Below are positions 1 through 8,578 of a DNA stretch of 16,591 nucleotides, piece after piece. The notes under the pieces were generated by a model. That model made no database searches, had not been told where the DNA came from, and saw only the letters and a list, made by a program, of their open reading frames with translations. Position 1 is the stretch's first letter; the number at the start of each line of letters is the position of its first letter. This DNA is from Flemingiibacterium sp045636265 (GTDB lineage Bacteria > Bacillota > Clostridia > Oscillospirales > CAG-272). The stretch lies in contig JAZTXD010000111.1 of NCBI GenBank assembly GCA_045636265.1, positions 1 through 16,591 on the forward strand. The letters are read 5' to 3'. Position numbers and translations under genes: made by a program.

Positions 1-736
1 CATATTCAAGAGCTTCAAGCGCCTCTTTATTATCGCCTGCAAGCTCTCTTGCCTCATCAAACACCTCGTCATTACCGTAAAGCAGCGGAAGCTTGCGGAT
101 AACGTCGTTCTGCAGATTCCTGTCGAACATGTTGAGCGAAACGAAATTCTTCGCTTCAACAAAACTGCGAACACTCATCGCTTCCTCGTCGGACAGCTCC
201 ATTTTTGAGATAAGCGCGTTGAAGTATCCAACATGACCTATCTCAAGCTTGAAGGAAAGTCCGAGCGTTTTGAGAGCTTCGAGCGCTGTTGTGATAGCAA
301 GAAGGTCGCCCTTCATACCGCCGGCACCGATAAGCTCGATGCCGCTCTGCAGAACCTCGTTGCGCATACCCGAATAGTCGCTGTTTACGCGGTAGATATG
401 CTGATCGTAGTAAAGCTTCTGCGGAAGCGGAGAATTTTTAAGCTTTGTTGCCACAACACGCGCAATCGGTGTGGTGTTATCGGGACGGATTACAAGAAGA
501 CGTCCTGTGTTGTCGGTAAGCTTATACATATTCTCCTGCAGAAGTGAGCGGTTCACATCGCAGAACATATCATAATTCTCAACAGCCGGAGTGCATATAC
601 GCGAGAAACCCGCGCCCTCGTAAACGCTGTTGAAGCTTTCAACTATTGTATCATAGAGATTTGCTTCACCGTAAAGCAGATCTCGTGTTCCCTCGGGAAT
701 TGTTTTGTTAAGATTTGTCATACTGCTTGCCCACAT
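1..736 (-). CDS. hisZ: HisZ, ATP phosphoribosyltransferase regulatory subunit (3'-truncated by the window edge)
   Basis: Class II histidyl-tRNA-synthetase paralogue that, in the family, partners the short HisG to form active, histidine-sensitive ATP phosphoribosyltransferase, the first step of histidine synthesis in the cytoplasm. Translating the minus strand gives 245 residues before the edge. Visible are IPEGTRDLL near residues 13-21, YKLTDNTGRLLVIRPDNTTP near 71-90, a motif-2-like block with YRVNSDYSGMRNEV near 115-128, and GHVGYF near 167-172. The PDNTTPIAR wording and the GTRD opening fit HisZ better than true HisS, but the region holding the HisS-specific histidine-binding motif lies outside the window. 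The start at 736 is chosen because AAAGGA lies 5 nt upstream; the ATG at 721 has no such site. It has its own promoter 125 bp downstream of polC. hisG would be expected to the left. Confidence 0.85.
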   Translation of the reverse strand, partial: MWASSMTNLNKTIPEGTRDLLYGEANLYDTIVESFNSVYEGAGFSRICTPAVENYDMFCDVNRSLLQENMYKLTDNTGRLLVIRPDNTTPIARVVATKLKNSPLPQKLYYDQHIYRVNSDYSGMRNEVLQSGIELIGAGGMKGDLLAITTALEALKTLGLSFKLEIGHVGYFNALISKMELSDEEAMSVRSFVEAKNFVSLNMFDRNLQNDVIRKLPLLYGNDEVFDEARELAGDNKEALEALEY

Positions 737-783
737 GGGCGTCCTTTCTGTATTTTCAAGCGCATTTACTTTAGTATAGTAAT

Positions 784-812
784 ATGATATCACAATAAAG
801 CAAATCTGTCAA
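784..812 (-). promoter_or_regulatory. Vegetative promoter of hisZ
   Basis: On the minus strand TTGACA (812-807) is followed by a 17-nt spacer and TATCAT (789-784), with an extended TG one base before the -10. The expected start near 777 gives a leader of about 40 nt. That is too short for a T-box, although T-boxes often control histidine genes in this phylum. An imperfect palindrome, GGCAATATTACC (815-826), sits just upstream of the -35. Confidence 0.8.
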
Positions 813-861
813 TCGGCAATATTACCTATAAAAGTATCATACGCTGAAAGTTTTTGACATT

Positions 862-3800
862 TTAGAAAAATGAGAGCTGATTTGTTTCGTTAAGACCGCC
901 AAGAGCGCCGTTTTTGCGAAGAAGGTCGATAACCGCCTTGGAAAGTCCGGCTTTCATCTGAAGCTCCTCAATTGAAAGAAGATTTTCTCTGTCACGAACC
1001 TCAACTATCTTCTCTGCCGCCTTTTCACCAAGACCGCCGAGTGCCGTGAACGGCATGCGAATCTTGCCGTCCTCGGGCTTGAATGCAAACGCATCCGATT
1101 TAAAGAGGTCAACCGGCAGGAATTTGAGGCCTCTCGCATACATTTCGGTCACCATCTGGAATGTATCCACAGTTTCCTTTTCTTTTTGGGTAGCCTCGGT
1201 TCCCTTCTTGCGAATCTCTTCCATTACTGCCTTTATTCCGGCTCTTCCGCTCATTGCAATCTCCGCGTCAAAGCCGCCGGGGGCAACACTCAAAAATGCC
1301 GCATAAAATTCAAGCGGATAGTATATCTTGTACCAGCCAAGGCGTATCGCCGACATAACGTATGCCGCCGCATGCGCTTTGGGGAACATGTACTTGATCT
1401 TCTTGCAGGATTTGATATACCAATCCGGAACGCCGTGAGCAATCATCGACTCCTCATATTCCGGCTTGAGTCCCTTACCCTTTCGCACGTCCTCCATTAT
1501 CTTGAACGCCTGAGCGTTCTCAAGTCCGTACTGCTGGATAAGTACAAGCATGATACCGTCACGCGTACCGATAACCTGCGAAATGTCGCAAATACCGTCT
1601 TTGATAAGGTCCTGCGCGTTTCCGAGCCACACGTCCGTGCCGTGTGTAAGACCGGAGATCTGCATGAGGTCCGCGAAGTTCTTCGGTTTTGCGTCAACAA
1701 GCACCGACTGAATGAAGCGTGTGCCCATTTCGGGAAGTCCGAGCGTTCCGAGCGGACAGCCAACATCCTCCGGCGTGATGCCGAGCGGTTCCGTGCCCTC
1801 AAACAGACGGTAAACCGCGCGGTCGTTCATCTTTACGTCCATTACCGAAGTATTAGTGTATTTTTCCAGCCACTTATACTTGGTCGGAATATCGTGTCCG
1901 AGCTCGTCAAGCTTAAGTATGGTATCGTGGAGATATGTAAACGCAAAGTGCGTTGTAACTATATCGGAGTTTGGGTCATCCGCAGGATGCTGTACCGGTG
2001 TGAAGTCGTAAACATCGTATTCGCGCGGCACAACTATGATGCCGCCGGGATGCTGTCCCGTTGTACGCTTAACGCCAACGCACGTGTTTACAAGACGGTC
2101 AATCTCGGCCTTGTTAAGCTTTTTCTGCTTTTCTTCAAGGAACTTTACAACATATCCGTATGCGGTCTTTGCGGCGAGAGTACCGAGCGTTCCGGCGCGG
2201 AACACGTTTTCCGAGCCGAAAAGTTCTTCGGTGTATTTGTGCACGCGTCCCTGAACCTCGCCCGAGAAATTAAGGTCGATATCGGGTGACTTATCGCCAA
2301 AGAAGCCGAGGAAGGTTTCAAACGGAATATCGTGTCCGTCGCCCGTTAATGGTGTACCGCACTTCGGGCAGTTTTTATCCGGCAAGTCAAAGCCGGAGCC
2401 GACGGAGCTGTCGGTTATGAACTCCGAATACTGGCACTTCGTGCAGTAATAGTGCGCCGGAAGCGGATTAACCTCGGAAATGCCCGACATCGACGCAACA
2501 AGCGATGAACCAACGGAGCCACGGGAGCCGACGAGGTAGCCTTGTTCTTCGCTGTACTGAACAAGCTTCTGCGCGATCATGTAAAGCACTGCGAAGCCGT
2601 GCTTTATGATTGATGTAAGCTCCTTATCAAGTCTTGCGCGCACTATTTCGGGAATAGGATCGCCGTAAAGACGTTTCGCCTTGTCCCAACAGCGCTGCTG
2701 CAATTCTTCCTCTGCGCCCTCGAGGTTCGGCGTATACGTTCCGTCCGGGATAGGCTGAACATCTTCGATCATATCGGCAATAAGGTTGGTGTTGGCAACC
2801 ACCACCTCATACGCCGCTTCCTTGCCGAGATATTCAAATTCGGCAAGCATTTCGTCCGTAGTGCGGAAATAGATTCCGACATCGCGGTCGGCGTCGGAAT
2901 ACTTCTGTCCGGCGAGCAGGATTTTACGTGTAATTTCGTCATCCTTTTCAGCAAAGTGCGCGTCGCACGTTGCACAAACGGGCTTACCAAGCTTCTTGCC
3001 AAGCTCGTATATACGCTTGTTTATGGCGATAAGCTCACTGTCATCCTTAACCATCTCTTTTTCGATCATAAAACGGTTATTGCACAGCGGCTGGATCTCG
3101 AGATAATCGTAGAAGCTTGCTATGTCCTCAATTTCCTTTTCGGACTTATTTGAAAGTATCGCCTGATAAAGCTCTCCCGCCTCACACGCCGAGCCGATTA
3201 TAAGTCCCTCTCGGTTAGCCTCGATAAGCGTTTTGGGAGTACGCGGATTTCGGCGGTAATAGTTTAAGTAGCTCTCGGAAATTATGCGGTAAAGGTTTTT
3301 GAGTCCGACCTTGTTCTTTACAAGAAGTATCTGATGATATGAGCGAAGCTTCAAGGGGTCAGACTTTTCGCTCATGAGCGAGTGCATTTCCTGAAGATTG
3401 GATGCCCCCTCCTCGCGAATCTTCTTAAACAGACATACAAGTATCTTCGCGAGCACCTCCGCGTCATCGCAGGCACGGTGATGGTTGAATTCCCCGAGAT
3501 TGAAATATTTAGCTAGAATATCAAGCTTGTGTCGGTTAAGATCGGGGTTTACATAGCGCGACATAGCAACGGTATCCATGTAAGGATTGGTAAACTCTAT
3601 ACGATAGTCATGCGCCACCTTTCGTATGAACGAAACGTCGAAAGAAGCGTTGTGCGCCACGAGTATACGCTTACCGGCAAATTCAAGGAAGCTGCGTACC
3701 GCGCTCTCGTTATCGGGCGCATCGGCAACCATATCGTCTGTGATACCGGTAAGCTCGGTTATATTTTCGGGGATATGCTCGCCCGGATTTGAGAATGTGC

Positions 3801-5259
3801 TAAAGCGGTCAACAACCTCGCCGCCGCGCATAAGCACAGCACCGATTTCGGTTATGCCGCACGACTGCGGGGACAAACCGGTGGTTTCTATATCGAAAAC
3901 GCAGTATTCCCCATCAAAATCAGTCAGCATGTATTCGTCAAGGTTGTCACCGAAGAGAACACGTGCGGTGTCGTCAACGAAATAGTTTTCGATTCCGTAG
4001 ATTACCTTCATTCCGAGCTTCTTTGCCGCTGACATGGCAAGCGGATACGCCTGAACGTTACCGTGGTCGGTTATCGCAACTGCTTTGTGACCGAAGCTGT
4101 GAGCAAGCTTCACAAGGTCAGCCGGTGCAATAACGGCGTCCATTTGCGACATCTGCGTGTGGCAGTGAAGCTCAACGCGCTTATTTTCGGCGTCGTCCGT
4201 GCGATATTTCTGCGAGATCTTCGCAACCGCCGTGGGAACAATCATAACCTCGTTGTCAAACGTGTCAATCTTCGCATAGCCGCGAATAGCAACTGTCATG
4301 CCGTCCTTGATATTAGTGAGATACGGCTCAAGCTGTTCCTTGGTCTGTGTGAGCTTAACAAAAATGGATGAATCCTTGTCCGTTATGGCAAACTGAAGCA
4401 CAAGTCTGTCACTGCGGCGGATTTCCTTTAACTCAAAGCCGAACGTTTCGCCGAGTATAACTATATTTTTCTTCGGTCCGTCAATGTTTCGTATCGGAAT
4501 GGGATTTTCAATCAAAAATTCATCGCCGATGATATATTCGGGTGCTGAAATATCAAAGCGCTTTCCGCCAATATGCCATACATTGCCGTCAAGCTCATAT
4601 TTTACATCGTATGTATTCATAGTGGCAATCCTCTCAAAGTTTTTAAACCTGTCTTCCTCTTCACTCGGTGCCTCGGAAGCCTGCTTTGTTATTGCGCCGC
4701 GCTCAAAATCTCTCTGCTGTTGGCGCGCGATCTTCTCCATTTCGGCAATCTGTGCCGAGATTTCCGGCATGGTTTCATGATATCCCTCTTCTTGCGACAG
4801 CTCAACCTCAAAGCGAAGTCCAAACTCCATGAAGATGATATTTGATATTATCTCATTGGTTTTTGCAGAGTAAAGGAGCTCAATTCCGCCGTTGTTGAAC
4901 GATACCTTTACCTGGATCTTGTTATCATTTACCGAGAAATCGTATTCGTTAAAAAATCCGCGTGAAACCGCACCGATTCGGTTCAGCTCGAGCATGACCT
5001 CGGGCAGATAGTGGGGACTCCAGAGTTCTTTTGAATATTTCGGCAGGATGCGAACGACCGAAAGATCATATACGGCACGTATATCCTCCTCGATCTGATA
5101 AAGCTCCTGCTTTTTAATAATCCTCGGGAATGATGCCGTAACCTCAACAACGCGTCTTTCCTTATCAACGCGCGAAACAACATCCGCCGCGCTGTCAAGT
5201 ATAGCCTTTTGCGCACCGGTCTGCTCATATCTTGAAAATATTTTTTCAAACTTGTTCAT
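862..5259 (-). CDS. polC: DNA polymerase III alpha subunit, Gram-positive PolC type
   Basis: Replicative DNA polymerase with built-in 3'-5' proofreading, acting at the replisome. At 1465 residues it is full length. In order: N-terminal tau-binding-like domains (about 1-220), an OB fold (about 265-350), the first half of the PHP domain (HCH at 365-367, TDH at 397-399), an inserted DEDDh exonuclease (D456, E458, HNASFD 536-541, H594 and D599), the rest of PHP (to about 790), then the polymerase core. The core has GSRGSVGSS at 911-919, a zinc knuckle (C939, C942, C964, C967), catalytic D993 and D995 in PDIDLNFS, and D1118 in KLDELGHD. GGGGA lies 7 nt before the ATG. It follows ispG by 21 nt and is the last gene of the run. 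No clear terminator follows its stop, so some transcripts may enter hisZ. Confidence 0.98.
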   Translation of the reverse strand: MNKFEKIFSRYEQTGAQKAILDSAADVVSRVDKERRVVEVTASFPRIIKKQELYQIEEDIRAVYDLSVVRILPKYSKELWSPHYLPEVMLELNRIGAVSRGFFNEYDFSVNDNKIQVKVSFNNGGIELLYSAKTNEIISNIIFMEFGLRFEVELSQEEGYHETMPEISAQIAEMEKIARQQQRDFERGAITKQASEAPSEEEDRFKNFERIATMNTYDVKYELDGNVWHIGGKRFDISAPEYIIGDEFLIENPIPIRNIDGPKKNIVILGETFGFELKEIRRSDRLVLQFAITDKDSSIFVKLTQTKEQLEPYLTNIKDGMTVAIRGYAKIDTFDNEVMIVPTAVAKISQKYRTDDAENKRVELHCHTQMSQMDAVIAPADLVKLAHSFGHKAVAITDHGNVQAYPLAMSAAKKLGMKVIYGIENYFVDDTARVLFGDNLDEYMLTDFDGEYCVFDIETTGLSPQSCGITEIGAVLMRGGEVVDRFSTFSNPGEHIPENITELTGITDDMVADAPDNESAVRSFLEFAGKRILVAHNASFDVSFIRKVAHDYRIEFTNPYMDTVAMSRYVNPDLNRHKLDILAKYFNLGEFNHHRACDDAEVLAKILVCLFKKIREEGASNLQEMHSLMSEKSDPLKLRSYHQILLVKNKVGLKNLYRIISESYLNYYRRNPRTPKTLIEANREGLIIGSACEAGELYQAILSNKSEKEIEDIASFYDYLEIQPLCNNRFMIEKEMVKDDSELIAINKRIYELGKKLGKPVCATCDAHFAEKDDEITRKILLAGQKYSDADRDVGIYFRTTDEMLAEFEYLGKEAAYEVVVANTNLIADMIEDVQPIPDGTYTPNLEGAEEELQQRCWDKAKRLYGDPIPEIVRARLDKELTSIIKHGFAVLYMIAQKLVQYSEEQGYLVGSRGSVGSSLVASMSGISEVNPLPAHYYCTKCQYSEFITDSSVGSGFDLPDKNCPKCGTPLTGDGHDIPFETFLGFFGDKSPDIDLNFSGEVQGRVHKYTEELFGSENVFRAGTLGTLAAKTAYGYVVKFLEEKQKKLNKAEIDRLVNTCVGVKRTTGQHPGGIIVVPREYDVYDFTPVQHPADDPNSDIVTTHFAFTYLHDTILKLDELGHDIPTKYKWLEKYTNTSVMDVKMNDRAVYRLFEGTEPLGITPEDVGCPLGTLGLPEMGTRFIQSVLVDAKPKNFADLMQISGLTHGTDVWLGNAQDLIKDGICDISQVIGTRDGIMLVLIQQYGLENAQAFKIMEDVRKGKGLKPEYEESMIAHGVPDWYIKSCKKIKYMFPKAHAAAYVMSAIRLGWYKIYYPLEFYAAFLSVAPGGFDAEIAMSGRAGIKAVMEEIRKKGTEATQKEKETVDTFQMVTEMYARGLKFLPVDLFKSDAFAFKPEDGKIRMPFTALGGLGEKAAEKIVEVRDRENLLSIEELQMKAGLSKAVIDLLRKNGALGGLNETNQLSFF

Positions 5260-5280
5260 TACGTATCCCCATTTTTTAAA

Positions 5281-6339
5281 TCACATTTTGTTTATTTCTT
5301 CGCGGAGAATTTCGAGTATATCCTCCTGTGGATATTTGCCGACAGTTACGCCTTTTTTGAAAAGAAGCGCTTCCCCATCGCCGCCGGCGATTCCTATATC
5401 AGCCTCGCGTGCCTCGCCGGGACCATTAACAGCACATCCCATGAGCGCGACCTTGAGTTTTCGTGATGGCGTAAGCGTCGGGAGAATTTCCTCCTCAAAG
5501 CGTGTTACAAGGTCGATAAGACCTATCTTTGTGCGTCCGCACGTCGGGCAGGACACCACATTTATAAGACTGCTCGTCCCAAGTCCGAGCGCCGAGAGAA
5601 GCGCCTTGCCCTCTTTTACCTCGAGCAGTGGGTCTGCGGTAAGCGACACTCGTATAGTATCGCCGATTCCGTCAGAGAGGAGCGAACCGATACCTATTGC
5701 GGATTTGAGCGTACCCATGTGTGCGCTTCCCGCCTCGGTTACGCCGATGTGAAGCGGATAGTCAAATCTCTCGTGGAGTATTCTGTTTGCGCCGATCATG
5801 GTTTTAACGTCAGAGGATTTAATTGATATTATGATGTCGTCAAAGCTTAAATCCTCGAGTATATGCACGTGCTCTGCGGCGCTTTCGGCAAGAGCTTCTG
5901 CCGTGGGTGCGCCGTATTTTTCAAGTATCTCTCGCTTCAGCGAGCCGCCGTTCACACCGATTCTTATCGGAATTTTTCTGTCCTTACAAGCAGCAACGAC
6001 CTCGGCTACCTTTGACTTTGAGCCAATGTTGCCGGGGTTGATGCGGATTTTATGAACTCCCGCCGCACAGCACGCGAGAGCAATTTTATAGTCGAAATGT
6101 ATATCCGCCACAATCGGCACGGATATGTCAGAGGCGACAAGGCGACGGACAGTGTCCGCCGCTTCAATATCGGGTACAGCCAGACGCACAATATCGCATC
6201 CGACCGATTCAAGTGCCTTTGTCTGCGCGTATACGGCGCCAAAGTCATGCGTGTCAACGTTAAGCATCGACTGCACCGTAATAGGTGCGCCGCCGCCCAC
6301 AGTAACGGCACCCACGTTTACTCTTTTTGTTGTTTTCAT
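5281..6339 (-). CDS. ispG: IspG, 4-hydroxy-3-methylbut-2-en-1-yl diphosphate synthase
   Basis: Iron-sulfur enzyme of the MEP pathway that reduces 2-C-methylerythritol 2,4-cyclodiphosphate to HMBPP; cytoplasmic, needing an external electron donor. The 352-residue product has the short bacterial two-domain layout without the plant-type insert: a TIM barrel followed by the cluster domain. Cluster ligands visible are C264 and C267 (SCPTCGRTK) and C302 (MGCAVNGPGE), with E309 as the likely fourth ligand. The ATG at 6339 is preferred because it gives the family-like MKTTKRVNVG opening. Its AGGA is only 2 nt away, so coupling to rseP, whose stop lies 7 nt upstream, is likely. A TTG at 6354 would add five residues and overlap the rseP stop; I consider it less likely. 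With dxr in the same operon, two MEP steps are co-transcribed. Confidence 0.96.
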   Translation of the reverse strand: MKTTKRVNVGAVTVGGGAPITVQSMLNVDTHDFGAVYAQTKALESVGCDIVRLAVPDIEAADTVRRLVASDISVPIVADIHFDYKIALACCAAGVHKIRINPGNIGSKSKVAEVVAACKDRKIPIRIGVNGGSLKREILEKYGAPTAEALAESAAEHVHILEDLSFDDIIISIKSSDVKTMIGANRILHERFDYPLHIGVTEAGSAHMGTLKSAIGIGSLLSDGIGDTIRVSLTADPLLEVKEGKALLSALGLGTSSLINVVSCPTCGRTKIGLIDLVTRFEEEILPTLTPSRKLKVALMGCAVNGPGEAREADIGIAGGDGEALLFKKGVTVGKYPQEDILEILREEINKM

Positions 6340-6346
6340 AATCCTA

Positions 6347-7378
6347 TCACACAATCAGTTTAAAAATATCCTTAAAAGTTACCACAAGCATCAAAAGAAG
6401 CAGCAGGACAATTCCCACAAAGTGAATATATCCCTCAACCTCGGGCTTCAGCGGCTTGCGTCTTATAAGCTCGATAATCTGGAAAACCAGTCTTCCTCCG
6501 TCAAGTGCCGGAAACGGCAATAGGTTGAAGACTCCGAGATTCATCGCGATAACCACCACAAGATAGAAGAAGCTCGATGCACCGGTCTTCGCAGCATCGC
6601 TCACCGCAGTGGCAACGCCAACAGGACCCGATACAGCCTCAAATCCGTATCTTCCGCCGATAAGGTCGATAAGCGACTCCCATATCATTTTAACCGTTGA
6701 TGCAGAGCGAAGTAGCGTATGCTTTAAAATGTTCATAACATTCTTTTCTTCGATTGCAACCTTAAAATCAGGCACGCCGAACATAACGCCATCTGCCGTA
6801 ATCGTCGGGAATGTCACATCCTCAAGTAAGATGACCTCGCCGTCTCGCCTTACCATGATATCTATTGGCTTTGTGGCATCATGCATTATCTCATACGAAA
6901 GCTCATCCGCAATGCGGACGCGGTCGCCGTCAACCACAATAATTTCATCGCCAATCATGAGTCCCGAATTTGCGCTTATGTTATCCTCGGTAAACTGCGC
7001 AACCGTAGTTCCGGCGAGTGCCGGCGAGAATGAAACGATGAAGGTCATTATAATAATTCCTGTGAGAATATTCATCACCGAGCCTGCGGCTGTGATGATA
7101 ATTCTCTGCCACACCGGCTTCTTGGTAAGCGCGTTTTCGTCGTCACTCTCTTCATCCTCGCCCACCATTGCCACAAATCCGCCTATGGGAAGTGCACGAA
7201 GCGAGTAGACGATACCGGTCTTATTCGATTTTTTTGAAATGAGTTTCGGCCCCATTCCGATAGCAAATTCTTTTATGGCTACGTTAAATTTTCTCGCAGT
7301 CAGATAGTGCCCGAGCTCATGCACAAGAGCCAAAAAGGAGATTGTGAGCACTGTTAAAAGAATGTACCAAATATTCAT
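6347..7378 (-). CDS. rseP: RseP/RasP-type site-2 zinc metalloprotease
   Basis: Intramembrane protease of the M50 family. It cuts within membrane segments of anti-sigma factors and leftover signal peptides, and in Firmicutes its relative RasP acts in envelope stress and division. The 343-residue protein has HELGH at 20-24 at the end of the first membrane segment, a PDZ domain at about 120-205, a second membrane segment near 98-118, and the second catalytic motif NLLPFPALDGG at 285-295, where D293 is the third zinc ligand. Further hydrophobic segments lie near 268-290 and 318-337. The usual isoleucine in LPIPALDGG is phenylalanine here. AGGTGAGG lies 7 nt before the ATG and can pair with an upstream TCACC. 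dxr ends 42 nt upstream and ispG starts 7 nt downstream. Confidence 0.96.
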   Translation of the reverse strand: MNIWYILLTVLTISFLALVHELGHYLTARKFNVAIKEFAIGMGPKLISKKSNKTGIVYSLRALPIGGFVAMVGEDEESDDENALTKKPVWQRIIITAAGSVMNILTGIIIMTFIVSFSPALAGTTVAQFTEDNISANSGLMIGDEIIVVDGDRVRIADELSYEIMHDATKPIDIMVRRDGEVILLEDVTFPTITADGVMFGVPDFKVAIEEKNVMNILKHTLLRSASTVKMIWESLIDLIGGRYGFEAVSGPVGVATAVSDAAKTGASSFFYLVVVIAMNLGVFNLLPFPALDGGRLVFQIIELIRRKPLKPEVEGYIHFVGIVLLLLLMLVVTFKDIFKLIV

Positions 7379-7387
7379 GCTAAAACC

Positions 7388-7400
7388 TCACCTTGGGTGA
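7388..7400 (-). promoter_or_regulatory. Small hairpin over the rseP ribosome binding site
   Basis: On the minus strand TCACC, a CAA loop and GGTGA form a perfect 5-bp stem, and the GGTGA arm is part of the AGGTGAGG Shine-Dalgarno of rseP. The stem is short, so any effect on translation is an inference. Confidence 0.35.
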
Positions 7401-7420
7401 ATTTGCGGGAGTATCGCGCA

Positions 7421-8578
7421 TCAGATTTTGGCGATTATCTCACCGGCGGCAGCTTTCGCAGCAGTTGCCGCAATGTACACATCATCAAGCGACTTAAGCT
7501 TCAAATCCGCGCACTTTTTGAGAGTTGCACTGACAACCTCATAAATCTGTCCGAAGCCGATTTCTTTGTTTAAGAATGCCTCAACAGCCACTTCATCCGC
7601 CGCCACAAGAACAGCAGGTGTTACGCCGCCAATCTTTATCGCGTCGTATGCAAGCGCGAGAAGCGGAAATGCCTCAAAATCGGGTTTGTAGAATGTGAGT
7701 TTACCGAGGGAAGCCAAATCAAGCTTGCCCATTATCCCCGGTACGCGCTCGGGATAAGTCATCGCATACTGCGCACAAAGCCTCATATCGGGAAGCGACA
7801 TCTGCGCAATAACAGCATTATCATTATATTCTACCATCGAATGTATTATACTCTCGCGGTGAATGACCACATCCACCTGCTCCGGCTTCACGCCAAACAG
7901 GTGAACCGCTTCGATAACCTCAAAGCCTTTGTTCATGAGAGTTGCCGAGTCAATGGTTATCTTCGGCCCCATTTTCCATGTGGGGTGAGCCAGAGCCATT
8001 TCAGGGGTAATATCCTTCATCTGCTCGGCGCTCATTCCGAAGAAAGGTCCGCCCGATGCCGTTAAAAGTATGCGGCTGATATCGTTGCCCTCACGTCCGA
8101 GCAAGCACTGGAATATAGCGCTGTGCTCGCTGTCAACGGGGATGATACGTGCACCGTTCTCGCGAGCGGTACGCATAACGGTTTCGCCCGCCATGACAAT
8201 GCTCTCTTTATTCGCAAGACCCACTGCCTTGCCGGCGGAAAGTGCGCACATTGTAGGCTCAAGCCCGGCGCTTCCACCAACAGAGTTAAAAATAACATCG
8301 GCACTTTCACACGCCGCCGCTTCAAGCAAAGCCGCATGTCCGCCGACAACCGAAATGTCCGTGTCAGCAAGGAGCACCTTCAGCTCCTTTGCGGCGTTTT
8401 CGTCTTCCATAACGCAAAGCCTCGGCTTCACTTTGCGTGCCTGCGACTCCATTTTCTTATAGTCACGCGATGCCGCGAGTATCTCAACATGTACGCCAAG
8501 ATTGAGCGCCACGTCAACTGTCTGCTGTCCCACGGAGCCGGTGGAACCTAAAATCACTATCTTCTTATCCATAATCAT
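7421..8578 (-). CDS. dxr: Dxr, 1-deoxy-D-xylulose 5-phosphate reductoisomerase
   Basis: First committed step of the MEP isoprenoid pathway: NADPH-dependent rearrangement and reduction of DXP to 2-C-methyl-D-erythritol 4-phosphate, with Mg or Mn. The 385 residues match the family length. Visible are the Rossmann loop GSTGSVGQQT at 11-20, NKES at 123-126, metal ligands D149 and E151 (PVDSEHSAIFQ), E220 in NKGFEVIEA, the substrate loop TASGGPFF near 173-180, and an HRESIIHSMVE block near 240-250. The ATG at 8578 overlaps the cdsA stop as ATGA and has no recognisable ribosome binding site, which suggests translational coupling. A second in-frame ATG two codons later is possible. The gene lies between cdsA and rseP. 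Confidence 0.97.
   Translation of the reverse strand: MIMDKKIVILGSTGSVGQQTVDVALNLGVHVEILAASRDYKKMESQARKVKPRLCVMEDENAAKELKVLLADTDISVVGGHAALLEAAACESADVIFNSVGGSAGLEPTMCALSAGKAVGLANKESIVMAGETVMRTARENGARIIPVDSEHSAIFQCLLGREGNDISRILLTASGGPFFGMSAEQMKDITPEMALAHPTWKMGPKITIDSATLMNKGFEVIEAVHLFGVKPEQVDVVIHRESIIHSMVEYNDNAVIAQMSLPDMRLCAQYAMTYPERVPGIMGKLDLASLGKLTFYKPDFEAFPLLALAYDAIKIGGVTPAVLVAADEVAVEAFLNKEIGFGQIYEVVSATLKKCADLKLKSLDDVYIAATAAKAAAGEIIAKI

Noticed and set aside
233..547. A 104-codon plus-strand frame
   Set aside because: Antisense to hisZ, with no ribosome binding site and no domain.
1..736. Histidyl-tRNA synthetase (hisS) for the left-edge gene
   Set aside because: The opening PEGTRDLL and the RPDNTTPIAR block match HisZ; the catalytic HisS motifs are not visible in the part present, though the C-terminal half is outside the window.
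1186..2289. A 367-codon open frame on the plus strand
   Set aside because: It lies wholly antisense to the polymerase core of polC, whose motifs are intact; the frame has no ribosome binding site or recognisable domain and reflects codon bias of the true gene.
6340..6354. TTG start for ispG overlapping the rseP stop
   Set aside because: The AAGGAT upstream is too far (about 13 nt) and the added MCDRI is not family-like. The ATG at 6339 has a close AGGA; its spacing is short, so some doubt remains.
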